Counted from the first letter of the stretch, positions 46,119 through 55,237 are shown. The stretch is 58,572 bases of DNA from Pararobbsia silviterrae (GCF_003628125.1 NZ_RBZU01000021.1:1-58572); one strand, 5' to 3'. Translations and numbers: made by a program. The notes: a model not told the origin generated them from the sequence alone.

Positions 46119-46664
46119 ATGAAATTCTGTTCAGTTTGCGGCCACGCCGTCAGCTCGCGCATTCCTCCAGGCGATAATCGCGAGCGTTTCGTCTGCGACA
46201 ACTGCGGCACGATCCACTATCAGAACCCGCGCAATGTCGTGGGTACGGTGCCGGTCTGGGAAGACAAGGTCCTGCTGTGCCGGCGTGCGATCGAACCGCG
46301 CTACGGATACTGGACGCTGCCCGCGGGCTTTATGGAACTCGGCGAGACCACCTCGAACGCGGCGGCGCGCGAAACGCTCGAAGAAGCCGGCGCGCGCGTC
46401 GAAGTCCAAAGCCTGTTTTCGCTGCTGAACGTGCCGCACGTGCATCAGGTGCATCTGTTCTATCTCGCGCGCTTGCTCGACATCGATGTCGAAGCCGGCG
46501 AAGAAAGCCTCGAAGTCCGGCTGTTCTCCGAAGACGAGATCCCCTGGCACGACATTGCATTTCCGACGGTCGGACAGACCTTGCGGTATTTCTTTTCAGA
46601 TCGCGCAAGCGGCCATTTCGGCCTGCATACGGGCGATATCTTCCGTCCGCTGCGAGACGGCTGA
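46119..46664 (+). CDS. Nudix hydrolase with N-terminal zinc ribbon
   Basis: A 181-residue hydrolase of nucleoside diphosphate derivatives. The N-terminal ribbon has CSVCG (4-8) and CDNCG (26-30), four zinc cysteines typical of the NudC-like or Nudix_N_2 group. The Nudix box follows as GFMELGETTSNAAARETLEEAGA near 72-94, with all conserved Glu and Arg residues present. The ATG at 46119 places the ribbon at the N-terminus; an in-frame start at about 46062 would add 19 residues. Its stop is 15 bp before aat, so both are probably co-transcribed. The substrate is unknown. Confidence 0.9.
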   Translation: MKFCSVCGHAVSSRIPPGDNRERFVCDNCGTIHYQNPRNVVGTVPVWEDKVLLCRRAIEPRYGYWTLPAGFMELGETTSNAAARETLEEAGARVEVQSLFSLLNVPHVHQVHLFYLARLLDIDVEAGEESLEVRLFSEDEIPWHDIAFPTVGQTLRYFFSDRASGHFGLHTGDIFRPLRDG

Positions 46665-46679
46665 GTCGGGGCGCGTACG

Positions 46680-47411
46680 ATGGTCCCGTGGCTGCGTGCG
46701 GACGATCCGTTCCCACCTCTCGAACATGCGCTCGGCCCGTCGAGCGGCGCGGCCGGCCTGCTTGCCGCGACGGGCGAGCTCAGCGCGCATCGGCTGTTGC
46801 ACGCCTATCGCAGCGGGATTTTTCCGTGGTACTCGAACGGTCAGCCTGTACTCTGGTGGAGCCCCGATCCGCGCATGGTGCTCGCGCCCGATCGCTTCCA
46901 CGTGACGCGCTCGTTCGCGAAAACCTTGCGGCACGTGCTGCGCGACGATGCCTGGGACATTCGCGTCGACGACAATTTCACCGACGTCATGCGCGCGTGC
47001 GCGCGCGCCCCGCGCATGGGCCAGGACGGCACCTGGATCACGCCCGAGATCATCGCGGCGTATTCGACGCTGCACCGGCAAGGCTTCGCGCATAGCGTCG
47101 AAGCGTGGTACGAAGGACAACGCGTCGGCGGGCTCTATGGCGTCGCCCTTGGCACGATGTTTTTTGGCGAGTCAATGTTTGCCTCGCGAACCGATGCGTC
47201 GAAAATCGCGCTCGCCGCGCTTGTCGCGCATCTGCGCGGACACAAGGTGCAGATGATAGACTGCCAGCAAAACACGTCGCATCTGGCATCGCTGGGCGCA
47301 TTCGAGATCGCGCGGCACGATTTCATCGCGCATCTTCGCAGCGCGATCGATGCGCCGCCGATCCCGTGGCGCTTCGACAAATCGGTGCTCGATGCCGTGC
47401 CGGGTTTCTGA
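46680..47411 (+). CDS. aat: Leucyl/phenylalanyl-tRNA-protein transferase
   Basis: A 243-residue L/F-transferase that adds Leu or Phe to N-terminal Arg or Lys of proteins, making N-degrons for ClpS/ClpAP. Family blocks are [65 protein letters not shown] and [25 protein letters not shown]. It is followed after 47 bp by bpt, the other bacterial N-degron transferase, a usual pairing. The start has only a weak ribosome site. Confidence 0.95.
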   Translation: MVPWLRADDPFPPLEHALGPSSGAAGLLAATGELSAHRLLHAYRSGIFPWYSNGQPVLWWSPDPRMVLAPDRFHVTRSFAKTLRHVLRDDAWDIRVDDNFTDVMRACARAPRMGQDGTWITPEIIAAYSTLHRQGFAHSVEAWYEGQRVGGLYGVALGTMFFGESMFASRTDASKIALAALVAHLRGHKVQMIDCQQNTSHLASLGAFEIARHDFIAHLRSAIDAPPIPWRFDKSVLDAVPGF

Positions 47412-47458
47412 TCCGGTCGTGAGCCATACGGGTTCGCCCACCGTTTGAGGCAAGCAGC

Positions 47459-48454
47459 GTGACGCACCCCAACGAACTACCGCTCTCGCCGTTGTCCGCA
47501 TTGCAGTTCTACGCGACGGCGCCCTATCCGTGCAGTTATCTGGACGGTCGTATCGCACGCTCGCAAGTCGCCACGCCGAGCCATCTGATCAATTCCGACG
47601 TCTATACCGAACTCGTGCGCGCGGGATTTCGCCGCTCGGGCGTGTTCACGTATCGTCCCTACTGCGACGGATGCCGTGCGTGCGTGCCGGTCCGTGTGCC
47701 GGTCGCGGCGTTTTCGCCGAACCGCACGCAGCGCCGCACGATCCGGCAGCACGGCGAGCTCGTCGCGACGGTGTCGCCGTTGCACTACGACGAGGAACAT
47801 TACGCGCTCTATATGCGCTATCAATCGGTTCGGCATGCAGGCGGCGGCATGGATCGCGACAGCCGCGACCAATACGAGCAATTCCTGCTGCAAAGCCGAA
47901 TCAATTCCCGGCTCGTCGAATTCCGCGAGCGCGTGCCGGCCGACACGATGCACAGCGCGCCGATATCTCGATCCGGCGACGCCAGGCATGAGGACAACGC
48001 CGGTGCCGCGTCCGCGCCGCCGCCCGCATCGCTCGTGCGCGACGTCATACGCCCTCCGCACGACGACACGAGCGCCACGCATGCGCACGGCGTCGATACG
48101 ACGCGACGCGGCACGTTGCGCATGATCAGCATGATCGACATCCTCGGCGACGGGCTGTCGTCGGTCTACACGTTCTTCGATCCGGCGATCGAGCGCGCGA
48201 GCTTCGGCACCTACAACATCCTCTGGCAGATCGAGCAGGCGCGGCAATTGGGCCTGCCCTATGTCTATCTCGGCTATTGGATTCGCGAGAGCCGCAAGAT
48301 GGCCTACAAGGCCAATTTCCAGCCGCTCGAGGGGCTGCTCGACGGACGCTGGCGCACGCTCGATCCCGCCCTGCTCGCGCTGGATCCCGTCGACGCCGTG
48401 ATTCATGGACCGACCCCGCGCGGCGGCGGCTCGCGCAACGGCCAGCGCGGTTAA
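47459..48454 (+). CDS. bpt: Aspartate/glutamate leucyltransferase with central insertion
   Basis: A 331-residue Bpt (ATE-like) enzyme that adds Leu to N-terminal Asp or Glu. The N-terminal half has [16 protein letters not shown] and [18 protein letters not shown] with the conserved cysteines; the C-terminal half has [22 protein letters not shown] and [27 protein letters not shown]. The start is GTG at 47459. Between residues about 160 and 216 is an extra low-complexity stretch rich in Ala, Pro, Asp and His that makes the protein longer than the usual 240-280 residues. It remains in frame, so the enzyme is probably functional. Confidence 0.94.
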   Translation: MTHPNELPLSPLSALQFYATAPYPCSYLDGRIARSQVATPSHLINSDVYTELVRAGFRRSGVFTYRPYCDGCRACVPVRVPVAAFSPNRTQRRTIRQHGELVATVSPLHYDEEHYALYMRYQSVRHAGGGMDRDSRDQYEQFLLQSRINSRLVEFRERVPADTMHSAPISRSGDARHEDNAGAASAPPPASLVRDVIRPPHDDTSATHAHGVDTTRRGTLRMISMIDILGDGLSSVYTFFDPAIERASFGTYNILWQIEQARQLGLPYVYLGYWIRESRKMAYKANFQPLEGLLDGRWRTLDPALLALDPVDAVIHGPTPRGGGSRNGQRG

Positions 48455-48488
48455 AATACGCGGTTTCCGTTCTCGCCCACCTCAAACC

Positions 48489-49511
48489 GTGTTCAGTTCC
48501 CTCTACCCGCTCGCGCGCGGGCCCCTGTTCCGTATGGACCCGGAAGATGCCCATCATCTGACATTGTCGATGTTGCGTGCGAGCGGTCGCACGGGCCTCG
48601 CGTCGCTCGTGATGCCGCGCCCCGTCGATGCGCCGCGTACCGTGATGGGCCTCGCGTTCCGCAATCCCGTGGGCCTGGCCGCGGGTCTCGACAAGGAAGG
48701 CTCGTGCATCGACGGCCTCGCGTCGCTCGGCTTCGGCTTTATCGAGGTCGGGACCGTGACGCCGCGCGCGCAACCCGGCAATCCGAAGCCGCGCATGTTC
48801 CGCCTGCCCGACGCGCACGCGCTGATCAATCGCCTCGGCTTCAATAACGGCGGCGTCGAACAATTCGTCGCGAATGTGCAGGCGGCGAACTACAAGGGCA
48901 TTCTCGGCCTCAATATCGGCAAGAACGCCGACACCCCGATCGAACGCGCCGCCGACGACTATCTGTTTTGCCTTGAGCGCGTGTATCCGTTCGCGAGCTA
49001 CGTCACGATCAATATCTCGTCGCCGAACACGAAGAATTTGCGCCAGTTGCAAGGCGCGGGCGAACTCGACGCATTGCTCGCGGCACTCAAGGACAAGCAG
49101 CAACGGCTCGATGATCTTCATGCGAAGCATGTGCCGCTCGTGCTCAAGATCGCCCCGGATCTCGACGACGCACAGATCGACGACATCGCGGCGACCGTGC
49201 TCCGTCACGGCATCGAAGGCGTCATCGCGACGAACACGACGTTGTCGCGTGCCGCTGTCGTGGGGCTCCCGCACGCGGAAGAATCGGGCGGGCTGTCGGG
49301 CCGCCCGGTGTTCGACGCGTCCAACGAAATCATTCGCAAGCTCTATCAGCGCTTCGGCCGCGATGTGCCGATCATCGGTGTCGGTGGCATTCTGTCGGGC
49401 GGCGACGCGCAACAGAAGATCGCGGCGGGCGCCGCGCTGGTCCAGCTCTATACCGGATTGATCTATCGCGGCCCGGCGCTCGTGCGCGAATGCGCGCGCG
49501 CACTGGCCTGA
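48489..49511 (+). CDS. pyrD: Dihydroorotate dehydrogenase (quinone), class 2
   Basis: A 340-residue membrane-associated flavoenzyme that oxidises dihydroorotate to orotate in pyrimidine synthesis and reduces quinone. The N-terminal helix [25 protein letters not shown] is the class 2 membrane/quinone part. [13 protein letters not shown], the active-site Ser in [18 protein letters not shown]-type sequence (here [14 protein letters not shown]), and [19 protein letters not shown] are visible. The start is GTG at 48489 to match the family; an upstream ATG at 48405 lies within bpt. It closes the Nudix-aat-bpt-pyrD block. Confidence 0.95.
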   Translation: MFSSLYPLARGPLFRMDPEDAHHLTLSMLRASGRTGLASLVMPRPVDAPRTVMGLAFRNPVGLAAGLDKEGSCIDGLASLGFGFIEVGTVTPRAQPGNPKPRMFRLPDAHALINRLGFNNGGVEQFVANVQAANYKGILGLNIGKNADTPIERAADDYLFCLERVYPFASYVTINISSPNTKNLRQLQGAGELDALLAALKDKQQRLDDLHAKHVPLVLKIAPDLDDAQIDDIAATVLRHGIEGVIATNTTLSRAAVVGLPHAEESGGLSGRPVFDASNEIIRKLYQRFGRDVPIIGVGGILSGGDAQQKIAAGAALVQLYTGLIYRGPALVRECARALA

Positions 49512-49670
49512 GGCGCGCATGGATTGAAATCGTGCCCGACACGTGTATCCAACTCATGTACCGAACGCAAGCCACGGACGCGATATGTCGCTTCGTAGAA
49601 CACCCTGCGGCGGCGATTCGCGCGCGCAAGGCGTTATGACGAGACGGCATGTGATCATAAGCAATGCGTA

Positions 49671-49700
49671 TTGAACCGCCGTGCACGGCCTCAGTATGAT
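49671..49700 (+). promoter_or_regulatory. Promoter of the amino-acid ABC genes
   Basis: TTGAAC (49671-49676) and TATGAT (49695-49700) are 18 nt apart, about 120 bp before the binding-protein start. They lie in the 307-bp gap 49512-49818, in which I see no gene. Confidence 0.5.
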
Positions 49701-49818
49701 GTGCCACCCGCCCGGCGATCGCGCATCGCCGGGCCGACAACGAAGGGGCTCGACGATGCGCACGCGTGTCGCAGACATCGCGCAGTCGGCCCCGCCCCAC
49801 ACTGCATCAGGAGATCGA

Positions 49819-50616
49819 ATGAAACTTCCCTTACTCGGCAAATTGCTCGCCGTGGCACTGACGGGCCTGCTGCTGTCGGCTGTCGCTCGCGCCGACGACC
49901 TCCTCGATTCGGTCAAGCAGCGCGGTACGCTCCAGATCGCGCTCGAAGGCACCTTCCCGCCGTTCGACTACAAGGCGCCCAATGGCGAGCTCGAAGGGTA
50001 TGACGTCGACGTTGCGAAAGCCGTGGCGGCCAAGCTCGGCGTCAAACCCGTGTTTATCACGACCGAGTGGAGCGGCATCATCGCGGGTCTTCAGTCGAAG
50101 CGCTACGACGTGATCGTCAACCAGGTCTCGATCTCGGCCGAACGTCAGAAAGTGCTCGATTTCTCGCCGCCGTACACGTACTCGACGGCCCAGTTGATCC
50201 AACGCAAGGACGATACGCGCACGTTCAAATCGCTCGACGACCTCAAGGGTCACAAGCTCGGCGTCTCGCTCGGCAGCAACTACAACGACATGGCCAAGTC
50301 GGTGCCCGGCATCGACGTGAGGACCTATCCGGGCGCGCCCGAATATCTGCGCGATCTCGCGGCGGGCCGCATCGACGCGGCGCTCAACGACCGGCTCATG
50401 CTTGCCTATCTGATGAAGACGTCGAATCTGCCGCTGCGCCAAGGCGCGAACGTCGGCGACGCGCAAGACGAGATGGCGATTCCGTTCCGCAAGGGCAACC
50501 CGCAATTCGCGAAGGCGATCGGCGATGCGATCGACGCATTGAAGGCGGACGGCACCTTGACGAAGATTTCCGAGAAGTGGTTCGGCATCGACGTCTCGAA
50601 GCCGATCAAACCGTAA
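49819..50616 (+). CDS. Amino-acid ABC substrate-binding protein (cystine-type)
   Basis: A 265-residue periplasmic binding protein of the polar amino acid family. The signal peptide covers about 1-25 (cleavage near SAVARA). The mature domain shows LQIALEGTFPPFDYKAPNGELEGYDVDVAKAVA, TEWSGIIAGLQSKRYDVIVNQVSI and GVSLGSNYNDMA, closest to cystine/diaminopimelate binders such as FliY/TcyA. AGGAG lies 5 nt before the ATG at 49819. The permease gene begins 3 bp after its stop, so they form one unit. No ATPase gene is next to them. Confidence 0.9.
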   Translation: MKLPLLGKLLAVALTGLLLSAVARADDLLDSVKQRGTLQIALEGTFPPFDYKAPNGELEGYDVDVAKAVAAKLGVKPVFITTEWSGIIAGLQSKRYDVIVNQVSISAERQKVLDFSPPYTYSTAQLIQRKDDTRTFKSLDDLKGHKLGVSLGSNYNDMAKSVPGIDVRTYPGAPEYLRDLAAGRIDAALNDRLMLAYLMKTSNLPLRQGANVGDAQDEMAIPFRKGNPQFAKAIGDAIDALKADGTLTKISEKWFGIDVSKPIKP

Positions 50617-50619
50617 GCG

Positions 50620-51279
50620 ATGAATCCTTCCGCGCTGCTGATCCAGTCGATGCCGGTCCTGCTGACCGGCACGCTGCTGACCATCAAATTCGCGTTGTTA
50701 TCGATGGTGTTCGGCCTGGCCGCGGCCGTCGCGCTGGCCCTCATGGGCATCAGCGCGAATCGCTGGCTGGTCAGGGCGGCGCGCGTCTACGTCAGCGTGA
50801 TGCGCGGCACCCCGCTGCTCGTCCAGATCTTCGTCGTCTACTACGGCCTGCCGAGTCTCGGGATTTCGCTCGAGCCCACGCCGGCCGGCGTGCTCGCGCT
50901 GTCCGCGAACGTCGCGGCCTATATGTCGGAAAGCATGCGCGGCGCGATTCTCGGCATCGCGCAGGGACAATGGCTCGCCTCGTACAGCCTCGGACTCACG
51001 CGCACGCAGACCTTGCGCTACGTCGTCGGCCCTCAGGCCTTGCGCCTCGCCGTGCCGAGCCTGTCGAACAGTCTGATCAGCCTGATCAAGGACACCTCGC
51101 TCGTCTCGGTCATCACGGTGACGGAGCTGCTGCGCAGCGCGCAGGAGGTCATCGCATCGACCTATCAGCCGCTGCCGCTGTATCTCGCCGCAGGTGCCGT
51201 CTATTGGGTGTTGTGTACCGTGCTCGAAGCCGTACAACGCGCCTACGAGCGCAAGCTCGCCCTGCCGCAGAAGCACTGA
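50620..51279 (+). CDS. Amino-acid ABC transporter permease (cystine-type)
   Basis: A 219-residue inner-membrane permease of the His/Glu/Gln/Arg/cystine family with about five hydrophobic segments. The coupling loop GIAQGQWLASYSLGLTRTQTLRYVVGPQALRLAVP lies near 111-145, and RGTPLLVQIFVVYYGLP near 60-76 is the usual early block. It follows the binding protein by 3 bp. The expected ATP-binding gene is replaced downstream by an IclR regulator, so the ATPase must be encoded elsewhere or shared. Confidence 0.9.
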   Translation: MNPSALLIQSMPVLLTGTLLTIKFALLSMVFGLAAAVALALMGISANRWLVRAARVYVSVMRGTPLLVQIFVVYYGLPSLGISLEPTPAGVLALSANVAAYMSESMRGAILGIAQGQWLASYSLGLTRTQTLRYVVGPQALRLAVPSLSNSLISLIKDTSLVSVITVTELLRSAQEVIASTYQPLPLYLAAGAVYWVLCTVLEAVQRAYERKLALPQKH

Positions 51280-51440
51280 GGCCGGGCCTACGCGCGCCAT
51301 CGGACGCCGGCGTCCCCGGCGCGATGTCGGGCCCGGGTGCGATCGTTTTCCGCGCTGCAAAATCGGCGCTCGCGCGATCGATCGTTCCACGATATGATAT
51401 GCCGCACGTCCACTCGGAAGATTTCCGCTTCTCGCAGTCT

Positions 51441-52232
51441 ATGAGCGACATTGAAACCGAAGGTAAAACGTCGATCCAGGTCATCGAGCGCATGATGCGT
51501 CTGCTCGACGCGCTCGCCGACCACAGCGATCCCGTGAGTCTCAAGGACCTCTCGAAGGGCACGGGCCTGCATCCGTCGACCGCGCACCGCATCCTCAACG
51601 ATATGGTGATCTGCCGGCTCGTCGATCGGTCCGATCCCGGCACCTACCGGCTCGGCATGCGACTGCTCGAACTCGGCAATCTCGTCAAGGCGCGGCTCTC
51701 GGTGCGTGATGCCGCGCTCGCGCCGATGCGCGACCTGCATCGGCTGACCGGCCAAACCGTCAATCTGTCCGTGCGTCAGGGCGACGAGATCGTCTATATC
51801 GAACGCGCATACAGCGAGCGCTCGGGTATGCAAGTCGTCCGCGCAATCGGCGGCCGCGCGCCGCTGCATCTGACATCAGTCGGCAAGTTGTTTCTGGCCG
51901 CCGACGAGCCGCCTCGCGTACGCGCCTATGCGACGCGCACGGGCCTCTCGGGGCACACGCAGAACAGCATCACGGATCTCTCGAAGCTCGAACGCGAGTT
52001 GCATCTCGTGCGCCAGCAAGCGTGCGCGCGCGACAACGAAGAACTCGAGCTCGGCGTGCGCTGCATCGCGGCCGGCATCTACGACGATACCTCGCGGCTT
52101 GTCGCCGGCTTGTCGCTGTCTGCGCCGGCCGATCGCCTCCAGGACGCGTGGCTCACCCATCTGGCCGACACGGCGCTGCAGATCTCACGATCGCTCGGCT
52201 ATCAGCCGAACGAAGACGGCGCCGCAGGTTGA
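51441..52232 (+). CDS. IclR-family transcriptional regulator
   Basis: A 263-residue regulator with an N-terminal winged helix-turn-helix (about 12-75, including VSLKDLSKGTGLHPSTAHRILNDMV) and a C-terminal IclR effector domain (ARDNEELELGVRCIAAGIYD near 203-222). The start at 51441 (MSDIETEGKTSIQVIERMMRLL) is chosen for homology; an in-frame ATG at 51399 would add 14 residues and neither has a good ribosome site. It lies 161 bp after the ABC permease and ends at a bidirectional terminator. Its targets cannot be told from context. Confidence 0.88.
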   Translation: MSDIETEGKTSIQVIERMMRLLDALADHSDPVSLKDLSKGTGLHPSTAHRILNDMVICRLVDRSDPGTYRLGMRLLELGNLVKARLSVRDAALAPMRDLHRLTGQTVNLSVRQGDEIVYIERAYSERSGMQVVRAIGGRAPLHLTSVGKLFLAADEPPRVRAYATRTGLSGHTQNSITDLSKLERELHLVRQQACARDNEELELGVRCIAAGIYDDTSRLVAGLSLSAPADRLQDAWLTHLADTALQISRSLGYQPNEDGAAG

Positions 52233-52238
52233 AATAAA

Positions 52239-52268
52239 AAACCCCGCTACATCACTGCAGCGGGGTTT
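52239..52268. terminator. Bidirectional terminator between iclR-type gene and PBP gene
   Basis: AAACCCCGCT (52239-52248) pairs with AGCGGGGTTT (52259-52268), with a 10-nt loop. A-rich sequence precedes it (AAATAAAAAA), giving a T-run for minus-strand transcripts; the plus strand has only TTT. It lies between convergent genes. Confidence 0.85.
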
Positions 52269-52296
52269 GTACGGGATACCGATCGGACGAACGCGA

Positions 52297-53451
52297 TCAG
52301 GTGCCGTGCGTATCGTCGATGCTCGTCACGTGTTGCACACCGCCTGCATCGATCCATGTGCGGATCCGCTGCGCGTCGCCGAAGCGCGAATACTTGCCCG
52401 ACGAATCGAGCAGCACGATATCGATCGGCCGGTTCTGAATCGTCGTTTGCATGACCATGCATTCGCCGGCTTCGTTGATGAAACCCGTCTTCTGCAAACC
52501 GATGTCCCACTTGCCGCCGCGCACGAGCGCGTTCGTCGTGCCGTAGTGAATCGTCTTGCGCCCCGTGTACACCTCATACGAGACGTCCGTCGAGTATTGA
52601 CGGATCAGCGGGTATTGATACGCGGCATCGACCATCCGCACCAGATCGCGGCCCGTCGACACGTTCTCGCTCGACAGACCCGACGGGCTCAGGAAGTGCG
52701 TATCGGTCATGCCGAGCGACTCCGCCTTCTTGTTCATCGCCGCGATGAACGCGGGGCGACCGCCCGGGTAGTAACGCGACAGCGAGGCGGCGGCACGGTT
52801 CTCCGACGCCATCAGCGCGATATGCAGCATGTCGTCGCGCGAGAGCACCGAGCCCACCGACAAACGCGAGCCGGTGTTCTTGATCATGTCGCGATCTTCG
52901 TCGGTGACTTCGATCTGCTCGTTGAGCGGCGCCTTCGAGTCGAGCACGACCATCGCCATCATGAGCTTCGTGATCGAGGCGATCGGCATCACCGACTGCG
53001 AGTTCTTGTCGAACAGCACCTCGTGCGTGTTCTGATCGACGACATAAGCGACGCTCGACCGCAGCGCGAGTTCGTCGGGCGTGTCGTGCAGTCCGAATGT
53101 CTGACCGACCGATTGACGCGGCTCGAACGCCACCTTGCTCATGACGGCCGCATGACCGCCGACACGGTAGTGCACACGACGGCGCTCAGCGCGCGACATC
53201 ACGGCGACTTTCTCGGGCTTGGCGGCGGGGGTGGCTTTGGTGTCGGCGGCCGCGGCCTTCTCGGCGCGGTGGACAGACTTGACGTGCTTGGATTTCTTGG
53301 CGGGCTTCGCCGAGGCGGCGGGATCGGCATTCGTCGCGGCGTAGGCGGCGGACGGTGCCGCGGCGACGACCAGGGCGGCACAGACGGAAACGGCGACGCT
53401 TGTCGACATCAAGCGCAGGGCCTTTCCGATAACAGATTCTTGGCTTCTCAT
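52297..53451 (-). CDS. pbpG: PBP7-type D-alanyl-D-alanine endopeptidase
   Basis: A 384-residue periplasmic serine peptidase of the S11 family that cuts peptidoglycan cross-links. A signal peptide ends near SAAYA (about 38). An Ala/Lys-rich linker then leads to the catalytic domain: SxxK is SITK near 157 (PIASITKLMMAMVVLD), SxN is SEN in MASENRAAASLSRYYPGG, and KTG is in LQKTGFINEAGECMVM near 318. The sequence matches PbpG/PBP7 more than DacA because the long C-terminal domain is absent. The ATG at 53451 is the family start. Its promoter is visible at 53490-53518. Confidence 0.92.
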   Translation of the reverse strand: MRSQESVIGKALRLMSTSVAVSVCAALVVAAAPSAAYAATNADPAASAKPAKKSKHVKSVHRAEKAAAADTKATPAAKPEKVAVMSRAERRRVHYRVGGHAAVMSKVAFEPRQSVGQTFGLHDTPDELALRSSVAYVVDQNTHEVLFDKNSQSVMPIASITKLMMAMVVLDSKAPLNEQIEVTDEDRDMIKNTGSRLSVGSVLSRDDMLHIALMASENRAAASLSRYYPGGRPAFIAAMNKKAESLGMTDTHFLSPSGLSSENVSTGRDLVRMVDAAYQYPLIRQYSTDVSYEVYTGRKTIHYGTTNALVRGGKWDIGLQKTGFINEAGECMVMQTTIQNRPIDIVLLDSSGKYSRFGDAQRIRTWIDAGGVQHVTSIDDTHGT

Positions 53452-53489
53452 GGGTAATTCTTTGGCAGCGACACGGTGGCTTTGCGCAG

Positions 53490-53518
53490 AGTGTAGTAAA
53501 GCCACGAAAAATTAGCAA
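53490..53518 (-). promoter_or_regulatory. Promoter of the PBP7-type gene
   Basis: On the minus strand TTGCTA (53518-53513) and TACACT (53495-53490) are 17 nt apart. The start codon is 39 nt beyond the -10. A GTGGCTTT/AAAGCCAC inverted repeat (53476-53505) overlaps the promoter and start site. Confidence 0.65.
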
Positions 53519-53891
53519 TATTAGGCACTTACCGACGTCATTTAAACCGACATCTCGCAGACGATTGCCTAATCGCAATCGAAAACCACATTCCGATAAA
53601 ACTTCGCTTCGGATCGCGCCACCGGACCCGTCGAGAACCAACGAATCCGGTGCGCACAATAGCAGACATCGAGCATGTGCGCGCATCCGAGACCCGATAC
53701 GTCAGGCTTGCAACGCGTCTGCTCTGCATAACGGCAGAACTTCAGAAAACCTTACCCGCGATCACCGGACAGCCGCAAAAACGCCCGTCGACACTTCGCC
53801 GGGCGGGCACGTTTTTTGGCGCAAACCTTTGCGATTCGCGATCCGGCGCGATTTTAATGTTTGCGCACCAAAAACAGGCATCGCAGGTCAT

Positions 53892-53906
53892 CAGAATGAC
53901 ATTCTG
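53892..53906. promoter_or_regulatory. Inverted repeat CAGAAT-GAC-ATTCTG
   Basis: A perfect 6-bp inverted repeat with a 3-nt centre, flanked by direct copies of GGTCATC. It lies about 60 bp upstream of the phaP -35 element and could be an activator or repressor site. Function is unknown. Confidence 0.35.
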
Positions 53907-53966
53907 GTCATCCAAGCTATTGATACTGTTGACTATTCGCACATGGTGCATTGCATCAAAAAGTGC

Positions 53967-53994
53967 TTGACAATGTTTCCCAAGCGCCTAGAAT
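53967..53994 (+). promoter_or_regulatory. phaP promoter
   Basis: A perfect -35 TTGACA (53967-53972) and -10 TAGAAT (53989-53994) are separated by 16 nt. This is among the strongest sigma-70 sites in the window, in keeping with abundant phasin. Transcription should begin near 54001, giving a leader of about 120 nt. Confidence 0.85.
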
Positions 53995-54002
53995 TCCTCC
54001 CA

Positions 54003-54016
54003 TGCTGCGTCGCACA
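54003..54016. promoter_or_regulatory. Candidate repressor site at phaP transcription start
   Basis: TGCTGCGTCGCACA is an imperfect palindrome (GCGTCGC core with TG and CA ends) placed right at the expected transcription start. PhaR represses phasin genes in related bacteria and prefers TGC-rich sites, so this is a reasonable PhaR candidate by position. Confidence 0.4.
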
Positions 54017-54122
54017 ACGTTGAGAGCGCGGCATTTTGAACCCAATCCAACACGGCTTGATGCAAGCAGAAGGTTCGGTGATTCGCCGAACGATGCGTCG
54101 GGTCGAATTTCAGGAGCATGCA

Positions 54123-54692
54123 ATGAGTCTGTTGACCCCCGAGCAAATCGCTGCAAATCAGAAGGCCGCACTCGAAACGCTGTTCGGCTTGACGAACAAG
54201 GCATTCGAAGGCGTCGAAAAGCTCGTCGAACTGAACCTTCAGGTCGTCAAGCAATCGCTGGCGGAAAGCCAAGACACCGCGCACAAGGTTTTGTCGGTCA
54301 AAGACGCACAAGAACTGCTCGCGTTCCAAGCGCAACTGACGCAGCCGGTCGCGGAAAAGGTGCTGTCGTACGGCCGTCACCTGTATGAAATCGCATCGGC
54401 CACGCAAGCCGAGTTCGCGAAGGTCGCGGAAGCGCAATACGAAGAGCAAAACAAGAAGGTGCAAGCGCTCGTTGAAAACGTCGCGAAGAACGCGCCGGCC
54501 GGTTCGGAAACCGCGGTCGCCGTCCTGAAGTCGGCGATCACGGCAGCGAACACGACGTACGAAACCGTGCACAAGGCAACGAAGCAAGCAGTTGAAATCG
54601 CCGAAAGCAACTTCAACGCTGCCGCGACGGCTGCGACGAAGGCGGCTCAGCAAGCCGCGGCTCAAGCTTCGCGCGCTGCGAAGAAGGCCTAA
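54123..54692 (+). CDS. phaP: Phasin (PHA granule-associated protein)
   Basis: A 189-residue amphipathic, Ala-rich, fully helical protein of the PhaP1 family. The start [30 protein letters not shown] is the standard betaproteobacterial phasin opening, and the Ala/Lys-rich tail (about 165-189) is also typical. It coats polyhydroxybutyrate granules and controls their size. AGGAG lies 6 nt before the ATG at 54123. It has a strong promoter and its own terminator 180 bp downstream. Its neighbours on the other strand, lpdA and aceF, supply acetyl-CoA, the PHB precursor. Confidence 0.95.
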   Translation: MSLLTPEQIAANQKAALETLFGLTNKAFEGVEKLVELNLQVVKQSLAESQDTAHKVLSVKDAQELLAFQAQLTQPVAEKVLSYGRHLYEIASATQAEFAKVAEAQYEEQNKKVQALVENVAKNAPAGSETAVAVLKSAITAANTTYETVHKATKQAVEIAESNFNAAATAATKAAQQAAAQASRAAKKA

Positions 54693-54874
54693 GCAGGACA
54701 CGCTTGGGTGGGCGGTATCGGTGATCGATCGATTCAGGCCCACTTCTAAGACTTGTCCTACGCGGATTAGAGGCTCGTTCTGATGGGCCTTTTATACCGT
54801 CCGGCGTAATATCTCTTTGCCGACACATTCTGATGTGGAAGCGCTTCGTTTTCCAAGAACGAATCCAGCAGTTC

Positions 54875-54909
54875 AAAAAGGGCATGTCCGAAAGGATGTG
54901 CCCTTTTTT
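54875..54909 (+). terminator. Strong rho-independent terminator downstream of phaP
   Basis: AAAAAGGGCATGTCC pairs fully with GGATGTGCCCTTTTT (two G-U pairs) around a GAAA tetraloop and is followed by further T. It lies 180 bp after the phaP stop. The stretch in between holds a GTGGGC/GCCCAC hairpin (54708-54743) but no gene I can support. Confidence 0.9.
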
Positions 54910-55015
54910 CATGGGCAAGCCCAATCGGACGCGCGCTCGCCGCCCTGGGACGCGACGCTAGCCTAAGCGTCGACACCGCAGTCGCCGCTATCATGCGGCG
55001 GCCCTGCCCGCCTAT

Positions 55016-55135
55016 CTGTGCCTCTGTGCCTCTGTGCCTCTGTGCCTCTGTGCCTCTGTGCCTCTGTGCCTCTGTGCCTCTGTGCCTCTGTGCCTCTGTG
55101 CCTCTGTGCCTCTGTGTCTCTGTGTCTCTGCGTCT
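55016..55135 (+). repeat. Octamer array CTGTGCCT, 15 copies
   Basis: Twelve exact copies of CTGTGCCT run from 55016 to 55111, followed by CTGTGTCT twice and CTGCGTCT once. The unit is 8 bp, so the reading frame shifts each copy, and open frames of repeated peptides appear on both strands as artefacts. It lies between phaP and lpdA. Confidence 0.97.
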
Positions 55136-55140
55136 TCAAG

Positions 55141-55188
55141 CTGTCGTGCTGTCGTGCTGTCGTGCTGTCGTGCTGTCGTGCTGTCGTG
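55141..55188 (+). repeat. Octamer array CTGTCGTG, 6 copies
   Basis: Six exact copies of CTGTCGTG follow the previous array after 5 bp. Both units begin CTGT and are 8 bp long, so they may share an origin by slippage and divergence. Confidence 0.97.
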
Positions 55189-55237
55189 CAGGTACGCAGG
55201 CATTCGGCGCGATACGGGCACACGCGCTCGGACACGC

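Noticed and set aside
53565-54023. A 152-codon plus-strand frame between the PBP gene and phaP
   Set aside because: It crosses the phaP promoter, has no ribosome site, and its composition has no domain or coding character.
54693-54874. Small RNA gene between phaP and its terminator
   Set aside because: A hairpin is present but no separate promoter is convincing; a long 3' untranslated region explains it equally well.
55016-55188. CRISPR array
   Set aside because: Units are 8 bp, directly abutting and without spacers, and no cas genes are present.
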